From an uncultured Eubacteriales bacterium (lineage in GTDB: Bacteria; Bacillota; Clostridia; UBA1381; UMGS1253): DNA of 64,000 bases. The stretch covers positions 496,001 through 560,000 of the forward strand of contig CABUKE010000001.1 in assembly GCA_902492065.1 (NCBI GenBank). Reading direction: 5' to 3'. The number at the start of each line of letters is the position of its first letter. Position 1 is the stretch's first letter. The notes under the pieces are model-generated. The model searched no databases, was not told the origin of the DNA, and saw only the letters and a list, made by a program, of their open reading frames with translations. Shown here piece after piece: positions 7,993-15,896 of this stretch. The position numbers and the translations under genes were made by a program.

Positions 7993-9546
7993 ATGAAAAA
8001 GTTTAGAAAATCCATTATGGCGGTCTTTTTGGCATGTGTGTTGGGGATAGGGCTGATACCGGGAAGTGTTGTGGCAGGAGGTGGATTTGGAGCAGGGGAA
8101 GTATATGATACTAATGCAAAAGTCAATGGGGAGGAAATAGTTCTAAAGAGTTTTTACAGTTATTATGGACCATATATACAATACGCTCCGGTTATGCGCG
8201 CTTTAGGGTATGAAGTTACCTATAACGGCGAATCCCATAGCGTAGTTTCGGACAATGGAGAAACAAGGGTCGAGATATTTCTGGAACAGGATGAAAACGG
8301 TTTTACGAAAATATGGGTAACGAAGAACGGCGAGCAGAGGGAATATTACAACCTGAGATATGCGTGTGAAATGGATGGCATTGCCTATGTGGGGCGTGGA
8401 TATGGAATTTGGGACAGTAACAGCGACTGGTATAACATATGGGATAGAGCGTATAACGTATGGGTGCGTTTTACAGATTATACCTACTTCATTGACACCG
8501 CTGCATTAAAAGCCGACGTGGTCTCCAAGTTATCACACTTGAAGGAGATTCCGGCGTATGCTTTACTGAATCCAGACTACACAAGCCGTGCTGATGGTAC
8601 CATTTCATTTGATTTAAACAGTGACTTGTTTGGGATTAATATTGCGGGCGAGAGCGAAATCACAACCTCAGTTACCAAAAAAGGGGACGCGGTAATGCTC
8701 GATTATCAGATGGACAACGGCGGTATTATGAATGTATACAGCTTGCTTTGCGGGCCGTTCACACTGGGGCTGGACTACTATAAGGATAAGATTGATTTGG
8801 AACAGCCGGTCAGCGCGCAGGTGATTTTTGATGGAACAGATGTGTACGGAAAGGGCGATTTCTTCGTTGAAACATTTGCCCTGCAAAACTTAGGTTCCTA
8901 CTACAACTATCCGGAGGACAATGACTTTCGGGAGATTGCAGCGGAGCGCATTGACGGAAAGTGGATTAAGGCGTGGCTGACGGATATGCAGAAGCAGCTC
9001 ATTGTTCAGCCGATTTTGGAGTCCATGCAGGGGGAACAGCTTGACACAGAAAAGCTGGCGGACATAATCGTGAACGAGACCTTGAACTATTACAATTACT
9101 ATTATTATCCTGGTAATTTGTACGAGAAGATAATTGCGCGGATTGACGCTACAGTAGATTTGCTGGGACCAGAAACGATTCAATACAAAGAGGCAAACGG
9201 AGAGAAAGTCATAACCTACCATTTGACAACAGATACGCTCCGAGCTTATTTAAAGGCATGTATGTCCGCATATGAAACCGGAGCTATCTATGACGAGATG
9301 GAGCTGGATATAACCGAACAGACGACGATTGCGGCGGACAATACGGCGACATCGACTATTGACGGTACGTTCCGTATCAACAATATCCCGAACGATTATA
9401 ATATTCCGTTCGGCAGCTTGGAAATCCAGATTGATATGTCTGGCACAAACATTCCGCAGACGAGCGCAGTCAGTGCGCCAGCCGACTATGTGGACTTTGA
9501 ACAGCTCTATAATGAGAGCCTGTTATATCGGTTTAACGGTATCTGA
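7993..9546 (+). CDS. Secreted protein, possible N-terminal stalk-like domain, function unknown
   Basis: The 517-residue product begins with a signal peptide (MKKFRKS, then a hydrophobic run ending about SVVAGG). The next 110 residues (PVMRALGYEVTYNGESHSVV and DGIAYVGRGYG) recall the copper-amine-oxidase N-terminal stalk repeat, common in clostridial surface proteins as a non-enzymatic module. The remainder is rich in Tyr, Asp and Asn with beta-like segments (FDLNSDLFGINIAGESEI) and a tract of consecutive Tyr/Asn near residue 370. No LPXTG motif, C-terminal anchor or catalytic motif is seen, so it is probably released or held non-covalently. AAGGAAGGG precedes the ATG. I do not recognise a specific function. 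Confidence 0.7.
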   Translation: MKKFRKSIMAVFLACVLGIGLIPGSVVAGGGFGAGEVYDTNAKVNGEEIVLKSFYSYYGPYIQYAPVMRALGYEVTYNGESHSVVSDNGETRVEIFLEQDENGFTKIWVTKNGEQREYYNLRYACEMDGIAYVGRGYGIWDSNSDWYNIWDRAYNVWVRFTDYTYFIDTAALKADVVSKLSHLKEIPAYALLNPDYTSRADGTISFDLNSDLFGINIAGESEITTSVTKKGDAVMLDYQMDNGGIMNVYSLLCGPFTLGLDYYKDKIDLEQPVSAQVIFDGTDVYGKGDFFVETFALQNLGSYYNYPEDNDFREIAAERIDGKWIKAWLTDMQKQLIVQPILESMQGEQLDTEKLADIIVNETLNYYNYYYYPGNLYEKIIARIDATVDLLGPETIQYKEANGEKVITYHLTTDTLRAYLKACMSAYETGAIYDEMELDITEQTTIAADNTATSTIDGTFRINNIPNDYNIPFGSLEIQIDMSGTNIPQTSAVSAPADYVDFEQLYNESLLYRFNGI

Positions 9547-9570
9547 TACAGTACAGAGAAGCAAATAAAA

Positions 9571-9615
9571 ACGGCGGCCAGCCTCGTTTGAAGCTGGTTG
9601 CCGTTCTGTTTTTTA
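9571..9615. terminator. Bidirectional terminator between convergent genes
   Basis: ACGGCGGCCAGC (9571-9582) pairs with GCTGGTTGCCGT (9593-9604, one G-T pair). T-rich runs follow on both strands (TCTGTTTTTT on plus, TTTTATTTGC on minus). Confidence 0.8.
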
Positions 9616-10029
9616 CAATTGCTTGCACATCCATACGTGCGGGCAATATTCTTCCAAGAATTCTTCCCCGACGGCGGCATATCCGCTTTTTTCGTAAAAC
9701 CCTTTTGCTCTGACCTGCGCCGCCAGATACAAGGCCGTCCCGTTTTGTTTTTTTACTTGTTTTTCTGCTTCGTGCAGGAGGGCCGCACCGAGGGCTTTCC
9801 TCCGGTATTGTTTCAGTACGGCGATGCGCCCCACAACATGGACTTGCTTTTGTTTGTTCCAATAAACGCGGCAGGTAGCGGCTGGCACGCCTGCTTCATA
9901 GAGCACGATATGGTCTGCAATTTTATCAATGTCATCAAATTCGTCCCGGAAGCCCTGCTCCTCCATAAATACTTTCTTCCGTATGGAGATTGCTTCCTCC
10001 GGCAAGGCGCAGTATATCCGAACCTGCAT
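9613..10029 (-). CDS. GNAT family N-acetyltransferase
   Basis: This 138-residue cytoplasmic enzyme has the GNAT fold. The acetyl-CoA-binding motif A is visible as VVGRIAVLKQYRRKALGAALL (about residues 67-87), followed by KQNGTALYLAAQVRAKGFYEKSGYAAVGEEFLEE, the usual C-terminal strand and helix. It resembles the ElaA/YjcF-like group with an N-terminal IRKKVFMEEQGF segment. The substrate cannot be deduced. AGGAGGGA precedes the ATG on the minus strand. It is convergent with the secreted-protein gene and separated from adhE by that gene's terminator. Confidence 0.85.
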   Translation of the reverse strand: MQVRIYCALPEEAISIRKKVFMEEQGFRDEFDDIDKIADHIVLYEAGVPAATCRVYWNKQKQVHVVGRIAVLKQYRRKALGAALLHEAEKQVKKQNGTALYLAAQVRAKGFYEKSGYAAVGEEFLEEYCPHVWMCKQL

Positions 10030-10125
10030 GGTATCCCTCCTGAAAAGTCGTATAGTCTGGGTGATTTACCTTATCATTATAGCAAAGTGTTATATCTTTT
10101 TCAACAGTATCACATATATCTGTGC

Positions 10126-10173
10126 CGTAGCAAAAACAGCAGAACGGTATGGTTATTTCGACCATACCGTTCT
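10126..10173 (-). terminator. Rho-independent terminator of adhE
   Basis: A perfect 13-base inverted repeat, AGAACGGTATGGT (10141-10153) with ACCATACCGTTCT (10161-10173), is followed on the minus strand by GCTGTTTTTGC. It lies 50 bases after the adhE stop. Confidence 0.75.
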
Positions 10174-10222
10174 GCGTTACAATGTTTTTTGGGGGATATA
10201 TCAAATAGTAGATATAAGCAAA

Positions 10223-12844
10223 TTATTTGTCGCCATAGTATGCAGCAAGATACATTTCCTTGATCTCGCTCATAAGCGGGTAGCGCGGGTTTGCGCCTGT
10301 GCACTGGTCGTCAAACGCCTGCTCAACCATCTCGTCGAGTGTTGCAAGGAACTTTTCTTCCTCAACGCCGTAATCCTTGATTGTCTTTTTGATGCCAACG
10401 CGATCTTTGAGCTCTTCTACCTTCTTAATCAGGTTTTCTACCTTCTGCTCATCGGTCTTACCTTCACAGCCGAGGAAGGACGCAACTTCTGCGTACCGCT
10501 CCATCGTGTGCGGATACTGATACTGCGGGAAAGTACCCATCTTTGTCGGCTTCTCTGCTGCGTTAAAGCGCATAACATGCGAAATCAGGAGCGCATTTGC
10601 AACGCCGTGCGGCAGGTGGTGGAATGCGCCAAGCTTATGCGCCATGGAGTGGCATACGCCCAGGAAAGCGTTTGCAAATGCCATACCAGCCATTGTGGAC
10701 GCATCTGCCATCCGCTCGCGTGCAACCGGATCATTTGCGCCGTTCTCATAAGCGCGCGGCAAGTAAGCGAAGATATTCTTTAACGCTTTCAGCGCAAGGC
10801 CATCCGTGTAGTCGGTCGCCATCATGGAAGCATACGCCTCAAGTGCGTGCGTCATTGCATCAATACCCGACGCAGACGTGAGACCTTTCGGCATGCTCAT
10901 CATCATATCCGCGTCGATAATCGCCATCTTCGGCAGCAGCTCGTAGTCGGCGAGCGGGTACTTGATTCCCGTGTTTTCATCTGTGATAACGGCGAATGGC
11001 GTTACCTCCGAACCTGTACCAGCCGAGGTTGGTACAGCGATAAAGTATGCCTTCTCACCCATCTTCGGGAACGTATAAACTCTCTTACGGATATCCATGA
11101 AGCGCATTGCCATATCCATGAAGTCTGCTTCCGGATGCTCGTACATCATCCACATAATTTTGCCGGCATCCATCGCGCTGCCGCCGCCGATTGCAATGAT
11201 GCAATCCGGCTCAAACGCGCGCATTGCCTTTGCGCCTTCTTTTGCACAGCCCAGTGTCGGGTCCGGCGCAACATCGTAGAAAGTTGTGTGCGTAATGCCC
11301 ATCTCGTCGAGCTGGTCGGTGATTTCTTTGGTATAACCATTTTTATAAAGGAAAGAGTCTGTTACGATAAACGCCTTTTTCTTGCCCATAACGTCCTTCA
11401 GCTCGCGAAGTGCAACAGGGAGGCAGCCCTTCTTAAAGTATACCTTTTCCGGCGCTCTGAACCACAGCATATTCTCTCTCCTCTCAGCTACTGTCTTAAC
11501 GTTAATCAGGTGCTTTACGCCAACATTTTCCGAAACGGAGTTGCCGCCCCAGGAACCGCAGCCCAGCGTCAGCGACGGTTTAAGCTGGAAGTTGTAGAGG
11601 TCGCCGATACCGCCCTGTGACGACGGCGTGTTGATCAGAATACGGCAGGTCTTCATCGTGTTGTAGAACTTGTCGATTTTTTCCTTCTCGGTTACAGCAT
11701 TAACATACAGCGAGGAAGTGTGGCCGTAGCCGCCGTCTGCGATAAGACGCTCTGCCTTAGCAACTGCGTCGTCGAAGCTCTTTGCTTTGTACATCGCCAG
11801 TACCGGGGAGAGCTTCTCATGTGCAAACTCTTCCGAAAGCTCTACGCTTTCTACTTCGCCAATCAGAATCTTTGTATCCTCCGGCACGTCTACGCCCGCA
11901 AGCTTTGCAATCGTGTGCGCCTTCTGGCCAACAATCTTTGCATTGAGCGCGCCGTTGATGAGAATGGTTTCGCGTACCTTCTGCGTTTCCGTCTTGTTCA
12001 GGAAGTAGCAGCCGCGTGCTGCAAATTCCTTCTTTGCCTGCGCGTATACCTTATCGAGTACGATAACCGACTGCTCGGACGCGCAAATCATACCGTTATC
12101 AAACGTCTTAGAATGAATAATCGAGTTTACCGCAAGCGTGATGTCTGCCGTATCGTCGATGATGGCCGGCGTGTTACCCGCGCCAACGCCAAGCGCCGGC
12201 TTGCCGGACGAATATGCCGCTTTAACCATACCAGGGCCGCCCGTTGCGAGGATAATGTCTGCGTCACGCATTACTTCGTTGGTCAGCTCGAGCGACGGAA
12301 CGTCAATCCAGCCGATAATGTGCTCCGGCGCGCCGGCTGCAACTGCAGCTTCCAGCACAACCTTTGCCGCTGCAATTGTGCATGCCTTGGCACGTGGGTG
12401 CGGGGAGATGATGATGCCGTTTCTCGTTTTGAGTGCAATCAGCGTCTTGAAGATTGCTGTCGAGGTCGGGTTTGTCGTCGGGATAACCGCCGCGATTACG
12501 CCGATCGGCTCCGCCACCTTTTTAATACCGAACGCCGGATCCTCTTCCAGAACACCGCAGGTCTTGGTGTCTTTGTATGCGTTATAGATGTACTCCGACG
12601 CATAGTGGTTTTTGATAACCTTGTCTTCAACAACGCCCATACCGGTTTCTTCAACCGCCATCTTTGCCAGCGGAATACGCTGCTTATTTGCAGCCATAGC
12701 CGCCGCGAGGAAAATCTTGTCAACCTGTTCCTGCGTGTACGTCGCAAAGATTTCCTGTGCCTGATGAATCTGCGCAAGCTTTTTGGTGAGCGCATCAATG
12801 TTGTCTACCACGTCATACGTTTTTTCCGCATTTTTTGTGCTCAT
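10223..12844 (-). CDS. adhE: Bifunctional acetaldehyde-CoA/alcohol dehydrogenase AdhE
   Basis: The 873-residue enzyme reduces acetyl-CoA to acetaldehyde and then ethanol, reoxidising two NADH during fermentation. Residues 1 to about 440 form the CoA-acylating aldehyde dehydrogenase domain, with catalytic Cys254 in NGMICASEQ and the conserved INTPSSQGGIGDLYNF segment. From about residue 460 the iron-dependent alcohol dehydrogenase domain follows, with GGGSAMDAGK, DAMTHALEAYAS and the His-rich metal site GVCHSMAHKLGAFHHLPHG. Length matches the family (about 870). AGGGGG precedes the ATG. The gene is transcribed alone from a consensus promoter with a Rex operator, so expression is expected to rise when NADH is high. 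Confidence 0.97.
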   Translation of the reverse strand: MSTKNAEKTYDVVDNIDALTKKLAQIHQAQEIFATYTQEQVDKIFLAAAMAANKQRIPLAKMAVEETGMGVVEDKVIKNHYASEYIYNAYKDTKTCGVLEEDPAFGIKKVAEPIGVIAAVIPTTNPTSTAIFKTLIALKTRNGIIISPHPRAKACTIAAAKVVLEAAVAAGAPEHIIGWIDVPSLELTNEVMRDADIILATGGPGMVKAAYSSGKPALGVGAGNTPAIIDDTADITLAVNSIIHSKTFDNGMICASEQSVIVLDKVYAQAKKEFAARGCYFLNKTETQKVRETILINGALNAKIVGQKAHTIAKLAGVDVPEDTKILIGEVESVELSEEFAHEKLSPVLAMYKAKSFDDAVAKAERLIADGGYGHTSSLYVNAVTEKEKIDKFYNTMKTCRILINTPSSQGGIGDLYNFQLKPSLTLGCGSWGGNSVSENVGVKHLINVKTVAERRENMLWFRAPEKVYFKKGCLPVALRELKDVMGKKKAFIVTDSFLYKNGYTKEITDQLDEMGITHTTFYDVAPDPTLGCAKEGAKAMRAFEPDCIIAIGGGSAMDAGKIMWMMYEHPEADFMDMAMRFMDIRKRVYTFPKMGEKAYFIAVPTSAGTGSEVTPFAVITDENTGIKYPLADYELLPKMAIIDADMMMSMPKGLTSASGIDAMTHALEAYASMMATDYTDGLALKALKNIFAYLPRAYENGANDPVARERMADASTMAGMAFANAFLGVCHSMAHKLGAFHHLPHGVANALLISHVMRFNAAEKPTKMGTFPQYQYPHTMERYAEVASFLGCEGKTDEQKVENLIKKVEELKDRVGIKKTIKDYGVEEEKFLATLDEMVEQAFDDQCTGANPRYPLMSEIKEMYLAAYYGDK

Positions 12845-12898
12845 GATAATACCCCCTAATTAAAATAATATCTACTATGTTTTATTTCCTGTTGGAAG

Positions 12899-12941
12899 TA
12901 CAGGCCGCAGCCTGTATTGGCATTCCCGTGTTTAAAACGGG
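12899..12941 (-). promoter_or_regulatory. Two hairpins in the adhE 5' untranslated region
   Basis: The predicted adhE leader is about 115 bases. It contains two inverted repeats: CCCGT/ACGGG (12925-12929 with 12937-12941, with an inner TTTAAA) and TACAGGC/GCCTGTA (12899-12905 with 12910-12916). Neither is followed by a T run, so they look like leader structures or mRNA stabilisers rather than terminators. Confidence 0.45.
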
Positions 12942-12942
12942 A

Positions 12943-12960
12943 TTGTCAATCTTTTAACAA
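12943..12960 (-). promoter_or_regulatory. Rex operator at the adhE promoter
   Basis: The plus strand reads TTGTCAATCTTTTAACAA, matching the Rex consensus TTGTTAA-N4-TTAACAA at 13 of 14 fixed positions. It starts five bases after the -10 box of the adhE promoter, where a bound NADH-sensing Rex repressor would block transcription. A further half-site (TTGTTAA at 12978-12984) lies within the spacer. Confidence 0.85.
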
Positions 12961-12965
12961 TAATT

Positions 12966-12994
12966 ATTATATGGCATTGTTAAAAATATGTCAA
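12966..12994 (-). promoter_or_regulatory. Sigma-A promoter of adhE
   Basis: On the minus strand TTGACA (12994-12989) and TATAAT (12971-12966) are both perfect consensus boxes with a 17-base spacer. The intergenic stretch 12845-13183 otherwise contains the leader hairpins, the Rex operator, an inverted repeat TTCTATA-N10-TATAGAA at 13032-13055, and the rightward promoter at 13116. Confidence 0.9.
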
Positions 12995-13115
12995 GCATAA
13001 ATTTCAACAAATTATTTATTTTTTCATTTTATTCTATAAGATAAATTGTATAGAACCTGCTGAAAGGCTGTTAAATCAGCAAAACAGACGGGCATCAGGA
13101 CTAAAAAATACGGGA

Positions 13116-13145
13116 TAGACAAACAGTGGCCAGATATGCTATACT
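13116..13145 (+). promoter_or_regulatory. Probable promoter of the 13184 membrane protein gene
   Basis: TAGACA (13116-13121) and TATACT (13140-13145) with an 18-base spacer, 38 bases before the start codon. Confidence 0.5.
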
Positions 13146-13183
13146 CTAATTATAATTATAGATAAACAGGAGGCGCGAACAGC

Positions 13184-13750
13184 TTGTTTCAGCATTATTG
13201 TAAAGTATGTTTTAAAATGACGTTTGCCCATTTGACGGTACAGGTGTTTTCGCTTGCACTTGGCCCATTGATTTTCTACATTATATTGGGAACGCAGCTT
13301 GGCTGGTATGTGATGAGCGCCGCGCTCAGCGTTGCGTATGCAATGTGGATTTATTCTACGGCGTATAAGATTGCCGACAAGGATATCAAAAGCTATTCAG
13401 CGCATAAGCCGTATCTGGCAAAGGGGCTTGTGCTGGCTATTCCGACGCTGCTGATTACGCTTGTACTGACGCTTTTGTACGATTTTAGCTTTTATCATGT
13501 ATTTGCAGACTACGACCTGCAAATGAAAGTGGAGCTGATTGTGCGGAATTTGTTTTATGGATGGAATTTTTCCTTTGAAGGGTTCCGTTCTGCGACGGAT
13601 GGGACTGTCAGTCTGCTGTACTGGGTTTTGTGTTTTGGCATGATGCCGCTCTTTTCCTTTTTGGGGTATTGGGCGGGCATGAACCGGTACGAATTTGGCT
13701 ATCAGTTCTTTTCCCGCCTGGTATATAAAGGAGAAAAAAAGAATAAATAG
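13184..13750 (+). CDS. Membrane protein of unknown function
   Basis: This is a 188-residue protein with about five hydrophobic helices (FAHLTVQVFSLALGPLIFYIIL, GWYVMSAALSVAYAMWIY, LVLAIPTLLITLVLTLLYDF, VSLLYWVLCFGMMPLFSFLGYWAG and one more). The C-terminus is basic (KGEKKNK) and presumably cytoplasmic. I do not recognise a named family. Translation is taken from TTG 13184, because AGGAGG lies ten bases upstream at 13168-13173. An acetyltransferase gene starts 15 bases after the stop, so the two are probably co-transcribed. Confidence 0.7.
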   Translation: MFQHYCKVCFKMTFAHLTVQVFSLALGPLIFYIILGTQLGWYVMSAALSVAYAMWIYSTAYKIADKDIKSYSAHKPYLAKGLVLAIPTLLITLVLTLLYDFSFYHVFADYDLQMKVELIVRNLFYGWNFSFEGFRSATDGTVSLLYWVLCFGMMPLFSFLGYWAGMNRYEFGYQFFSRLVYKGEKKNK

Positions 13751-13765
13751 TCGAGGTGCGGAAAG

Positions 13766-14146
13766 ATGCAATATAAAGTTGGCGACAGCGAGCTGCATGC
13801 CTCGATCTTTCTTCCGTTTGTAAACCAAATCTGGAAAGGCAGCTACGATGAAAAAAAGACAGAGGAAGCATTGGCCAAAACATTCAATATAACGGCATAT
13901 AAGGATGGCATGCTCGTGGGATGTCTGCGTATTCTTACGGATGGTTACTTTTTTGGAACGATTACGGAATTGCTTGTCCTGCCGGAGTGCCAAAAGCGGG
14001 GCGTCGGGAGTAAGCTGCTTCAGCTTGCGAAGGAAAACACGCCGACGCTGCTGTACTTTGGGGCGCAACCGGAGGCGGAAGCGTTCTATGAAAAAAACGG
14101 TTGTAAAAGAAGTTTGCAGTCTTATATTATAGAAAAGGGGCAATAG
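13766..14146 (+). CDS. GNAT family N-acetyltransferase
   Basis: The 126-residue protein has the GNAT acetyl-CoA-binding motif TELLVLPECQKRGVGSKLLQLAKE (about residues 70-94) and the C-terminal signature LYFGAQPEAEAFYEKNGCKRS. An N-terminal part with FLPFVNQIWKG precedes two short strands. The substrate is unknown. It follows the membrane protein gene by 15 bases and precedes the YbjQ-like gene by 32. Confidence 0.85.
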   Translation: MQYKVGDSELHASIFLPFVNQIWKGSYDEKKTEEALAKTFNITAYKDGMLVGCLRILTDGYFFGTITELLVLPECQKRGVGSKLLQLAKENTPTLLYFGAQPEAEAFYEKNGCKRSLQSYIIEKGQ

Positions 14147-14178
14147 AATACAATTTATATTAAAAGGAGAGATGGAGC

Positions 14179-14490
14179 ATGGTATTGGTAAACACGGATT
14201 ACATTACGGGAAAGAATTTTGAAATGCTGGGGCTGGTTAAGGGGAGCACCATTCAGTCGAAAAACATTGGCAAGGACATTACACAGAGCTTTAAAACGCT
14301 GGTAGGCGGCGAGCTGAAGGCGTACACGCAGATGATGGATGAGGCGCGCGCCCTGGCGACACGGCGCATGGAGGAGGAAGCGGAAGCCCTCGGTGCGGAC
14401 GCGATTGTTAACATTCGGTACGCTTCGTCTGCAGTTATGCAGGGCGCTGCAGAGATTGTTGCTTACGGCACAGCGGTAAAATTTGTATAA
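14179..14490 (+). CDS. YbjQ/UPF0145 family protein
   Basis: The 103-residue protein closely fits the YbjQ (UPF0145) family: it opens with MVLVNTDYITGKNFEMLGLVKGSTI, carries the conserved KDITQSFKTLVGGELKAYTQMMDEAR helix, and ends EEEAEALGADAIVNIRY with a terminal strand VAYGTAVKF. Family members assemble as oligomeric rings and have been called heavy-metal-binding by annotation only; no function is firm. AAAGGAGAG lies upstream of the ATG. The next gene begins 13 bases after the stop. Confidence 0.9.
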   Translation: MVLVNTDYITGKNFEMLGLVKGSTIQSKNIGKDITQSFKTLVGGELKAYTQMMDEARALATRRMEEEAEALGADAIVNIRYASSAVMQGAAEIVAYGTAVKFV

Positions 14491-14503
14491 AGGTGGATTT
14501 AAT

Positions 14504-15076
14504 ATGAACGGGGTCCCGGTTTTACGTGGGGCACGTGTGACATTGCGCGGCCCACGTGAGCGCGACATTGACGACCGTTATGCAGCTGGAAAGCCGAACG
14601 AATATGTTTACATGTGCGGCGGAAGCCGAGCGGGAAACGACGAGCATCCGCCTCGGGATGTATGGGTAAGGTGGAACCAGCGCGAATTAGCTCCAAAGGA
14701 GGGCGAGCTTTCCTGGCGAATGGAAGCGGAAGGGATTTGCATTGGTTCCATCCGGCTGCACCGGATATCCGAGGCTGACCGGAGCGCGCGCCTCGCCATT
14801 GGGATTTGGAATCTGGCATACTTATCGAAGGGGTACGGCACAGAGGCGATTTGGCTCGTACTCGGCTATGCATTTGAAAAAATGGAGTTACACCGGGTCG
14901 AATTGACTGTGCTTGACTACAATTTACGGGGAATCCGGTGTTACGAAAAATGTGGCTTTCGGCGGGAAGGCGTCTTGCGTGAGAGTGCATTTATCGAAGG
15001 GGAATACCATTCGGACATTATGATGTCGATTTTGGAATCGGAATATTGGAGTATGTGCGCGAAAACAGAGAGCTGA
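14504..15076 (+). CDS. RimJ/RimL-type GNAT acetyltransferase
   Basis: This 190-residue enzyme is of the GNAT_3 (RimJ/RimL, SpeG-like) type. The start GVPVLRGARVTLRGPRERDI, the central AIGIWNLAYLSKGYGTEAIWLVLGYAF motif A, and the late HRVELTVLDYNLRGIRCYEKCGFRREGVLRES segment are typical. Such enzymes acetylate N-termini or small amines; which one is not evident. ATG 14504 follows AAGGTGG at 14490-14496, whereas an upstream TTG has no ribosome site. The gene lies in a run of closely spaced genes with the YbjQ and dCTP deaminase genes. Confidence 0.88.
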   Translation: MNGVPVLRGARVTLRGPRERDIDDRYAAGKPNEYVYMCGGSRAGNDEHPPRDVWVRWNQRELAPKEGELSWRMEAEGICIGSIRLHRISEADRSARLAIGIWNLAYLSKGYGTEAIWLVLGYAFEKMELHRVELTVLDYNLRGIRCYEKCGFRREGVLRESAFIEGEYHSDIMMSILESEYWSMCAKTES

Positions 15077-15090
15077 AAGGAAGGGCTATT

Positions 15091-15624
15091 ATGATTTTAT
15101 CGGACGGAGCAATCCGAAACCGGGTTGCGGCGGGAACGCTGGCGATTTCTCCGCTTGAAGAAGAGCAAATTCAGCCTGCAAGTGTCGACATTCGGCTTGG
15201 AAACACGTTCAGCGTTGTAGAAGATTCGTCGAGTGGAATCATTACAATGGAAAAAGAAATCCGATACAAAACCATACAGGCCGAAACCTATTTGCTGCTG
15301 CCGGGACAGTTTGTACTTGCTACGACGATGGAATACATTGCGTTGCCGGATGATTTGACTGCCTTTGTGGAGGGGCGAAGCTCGCTTGGCAGAATGGGAC
15401 TGTTTATTCAAAACGCAGGCTGGGTCGACCCGGGCTTTGAAGGCGAAATTACGCTGGAGCTGTTCAACGCGAACCGGTGTGCAATTGAGCTGCGCGCGGG
15501 ACGGCGGATTGGGCAGTTGGTGTTTTCTGAAATGGATGGACCTGCACACAACCCTTACCGGGGAAAGTACCAGGGACAGCGAGGCGCGACCGGGTCGCGG
15601 GTCTATTTGGATACAGAGTTGTAA
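15091..15624 (+). CDS. dcd: dCTP deaminase
   Basis: The 177-residue enzyme deaminates dCTP to dUTP for thymidylate supply (some members also release pyrophosphate to give dUMP). The trimeric dUTPase-like fold is shown by QPASVDIRLGN near residue 30, the catalytic signature VEGRSSLGRMGLFIQNAGWVDPGFEGEITLEL (about residues 93-124, with the Ser-Ser-Arg and Glu of the active site), and GQLVF further on. ATG 15091 has AAAGGAAGGG upstream and lies 14 bases after the preceding stop. A terminator follows. Confidence 0.92.
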   Translation: MILSDGAIRNRVAAGTLAISPLEEEQIQPASVDIRLGNTFSVVEDSSSGIITMEKEIRYKTIQAETYLLLPGQFVLATTMEYIALPDDLTAFVEGRSSLGRMGLFIQNAGWVDPGFEGEITLELFNANRCAIELRAGRRIGQLVFSEMDGPAHNPYRGKYQGQRGATGSRVYLDTEL

Positions 15625-15660
15625 AATAGAGGTTACAGATTTTGTGCAAGGAACAGAGAA

Positions 15661-15697
15661 AACCGGAGGCAGATAAGCTTTGCCTTCGGTTTTTTGC
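15661..15697 (+). terminator. Rho-independent terminator after dcd
   Basis: AACCGGAGGCA (15661-15671) pairs with TGCCTTCGGTT (15681-15691, one G-T), followed by TTTTTG. Confidence 0.85.
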
Positions 15698-15711
15698 GTA
15701 AAAAAATGATT

Positions 15712-15744
15712 CTGAAAAATTGTTACAAACTGAAAATTTGTTAC
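15712..15744 (+). repeat. Tandem 15-base direct repeat upstream of the radical-SAM-like gene
   Basis: CTGAAAAATTGTTAC (15712-15726) is repeated as CTGAAAATTTGTTAC (15730-15744), 14 of 15 identical with an 18-base period. It lies about 150 bases before the next gene and could be a paired regulator site. Confidence 0.5.
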
Positions 15745-15896
15745 CTTTTTGGACAATGACGAAAATGTGTCCCTTTTTTTATGCATAAAAAGAGAGTATT
15801 CTGATTTATGAGATGAAATATATCGTATAAAATTATGTCGATAAAATATCCGCTGCACGACGGAAATCTGCAAAATCAGAAAGGTTGTTGCGTCAT

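Noticed and set aside
11720..12859. Long open frame on the plus strand, antisense to adhE
   Set aside because: It follows from the codon pattern of adhE, has no ribosome site, and encodes Cys/Arg-rich sequence with no domain.
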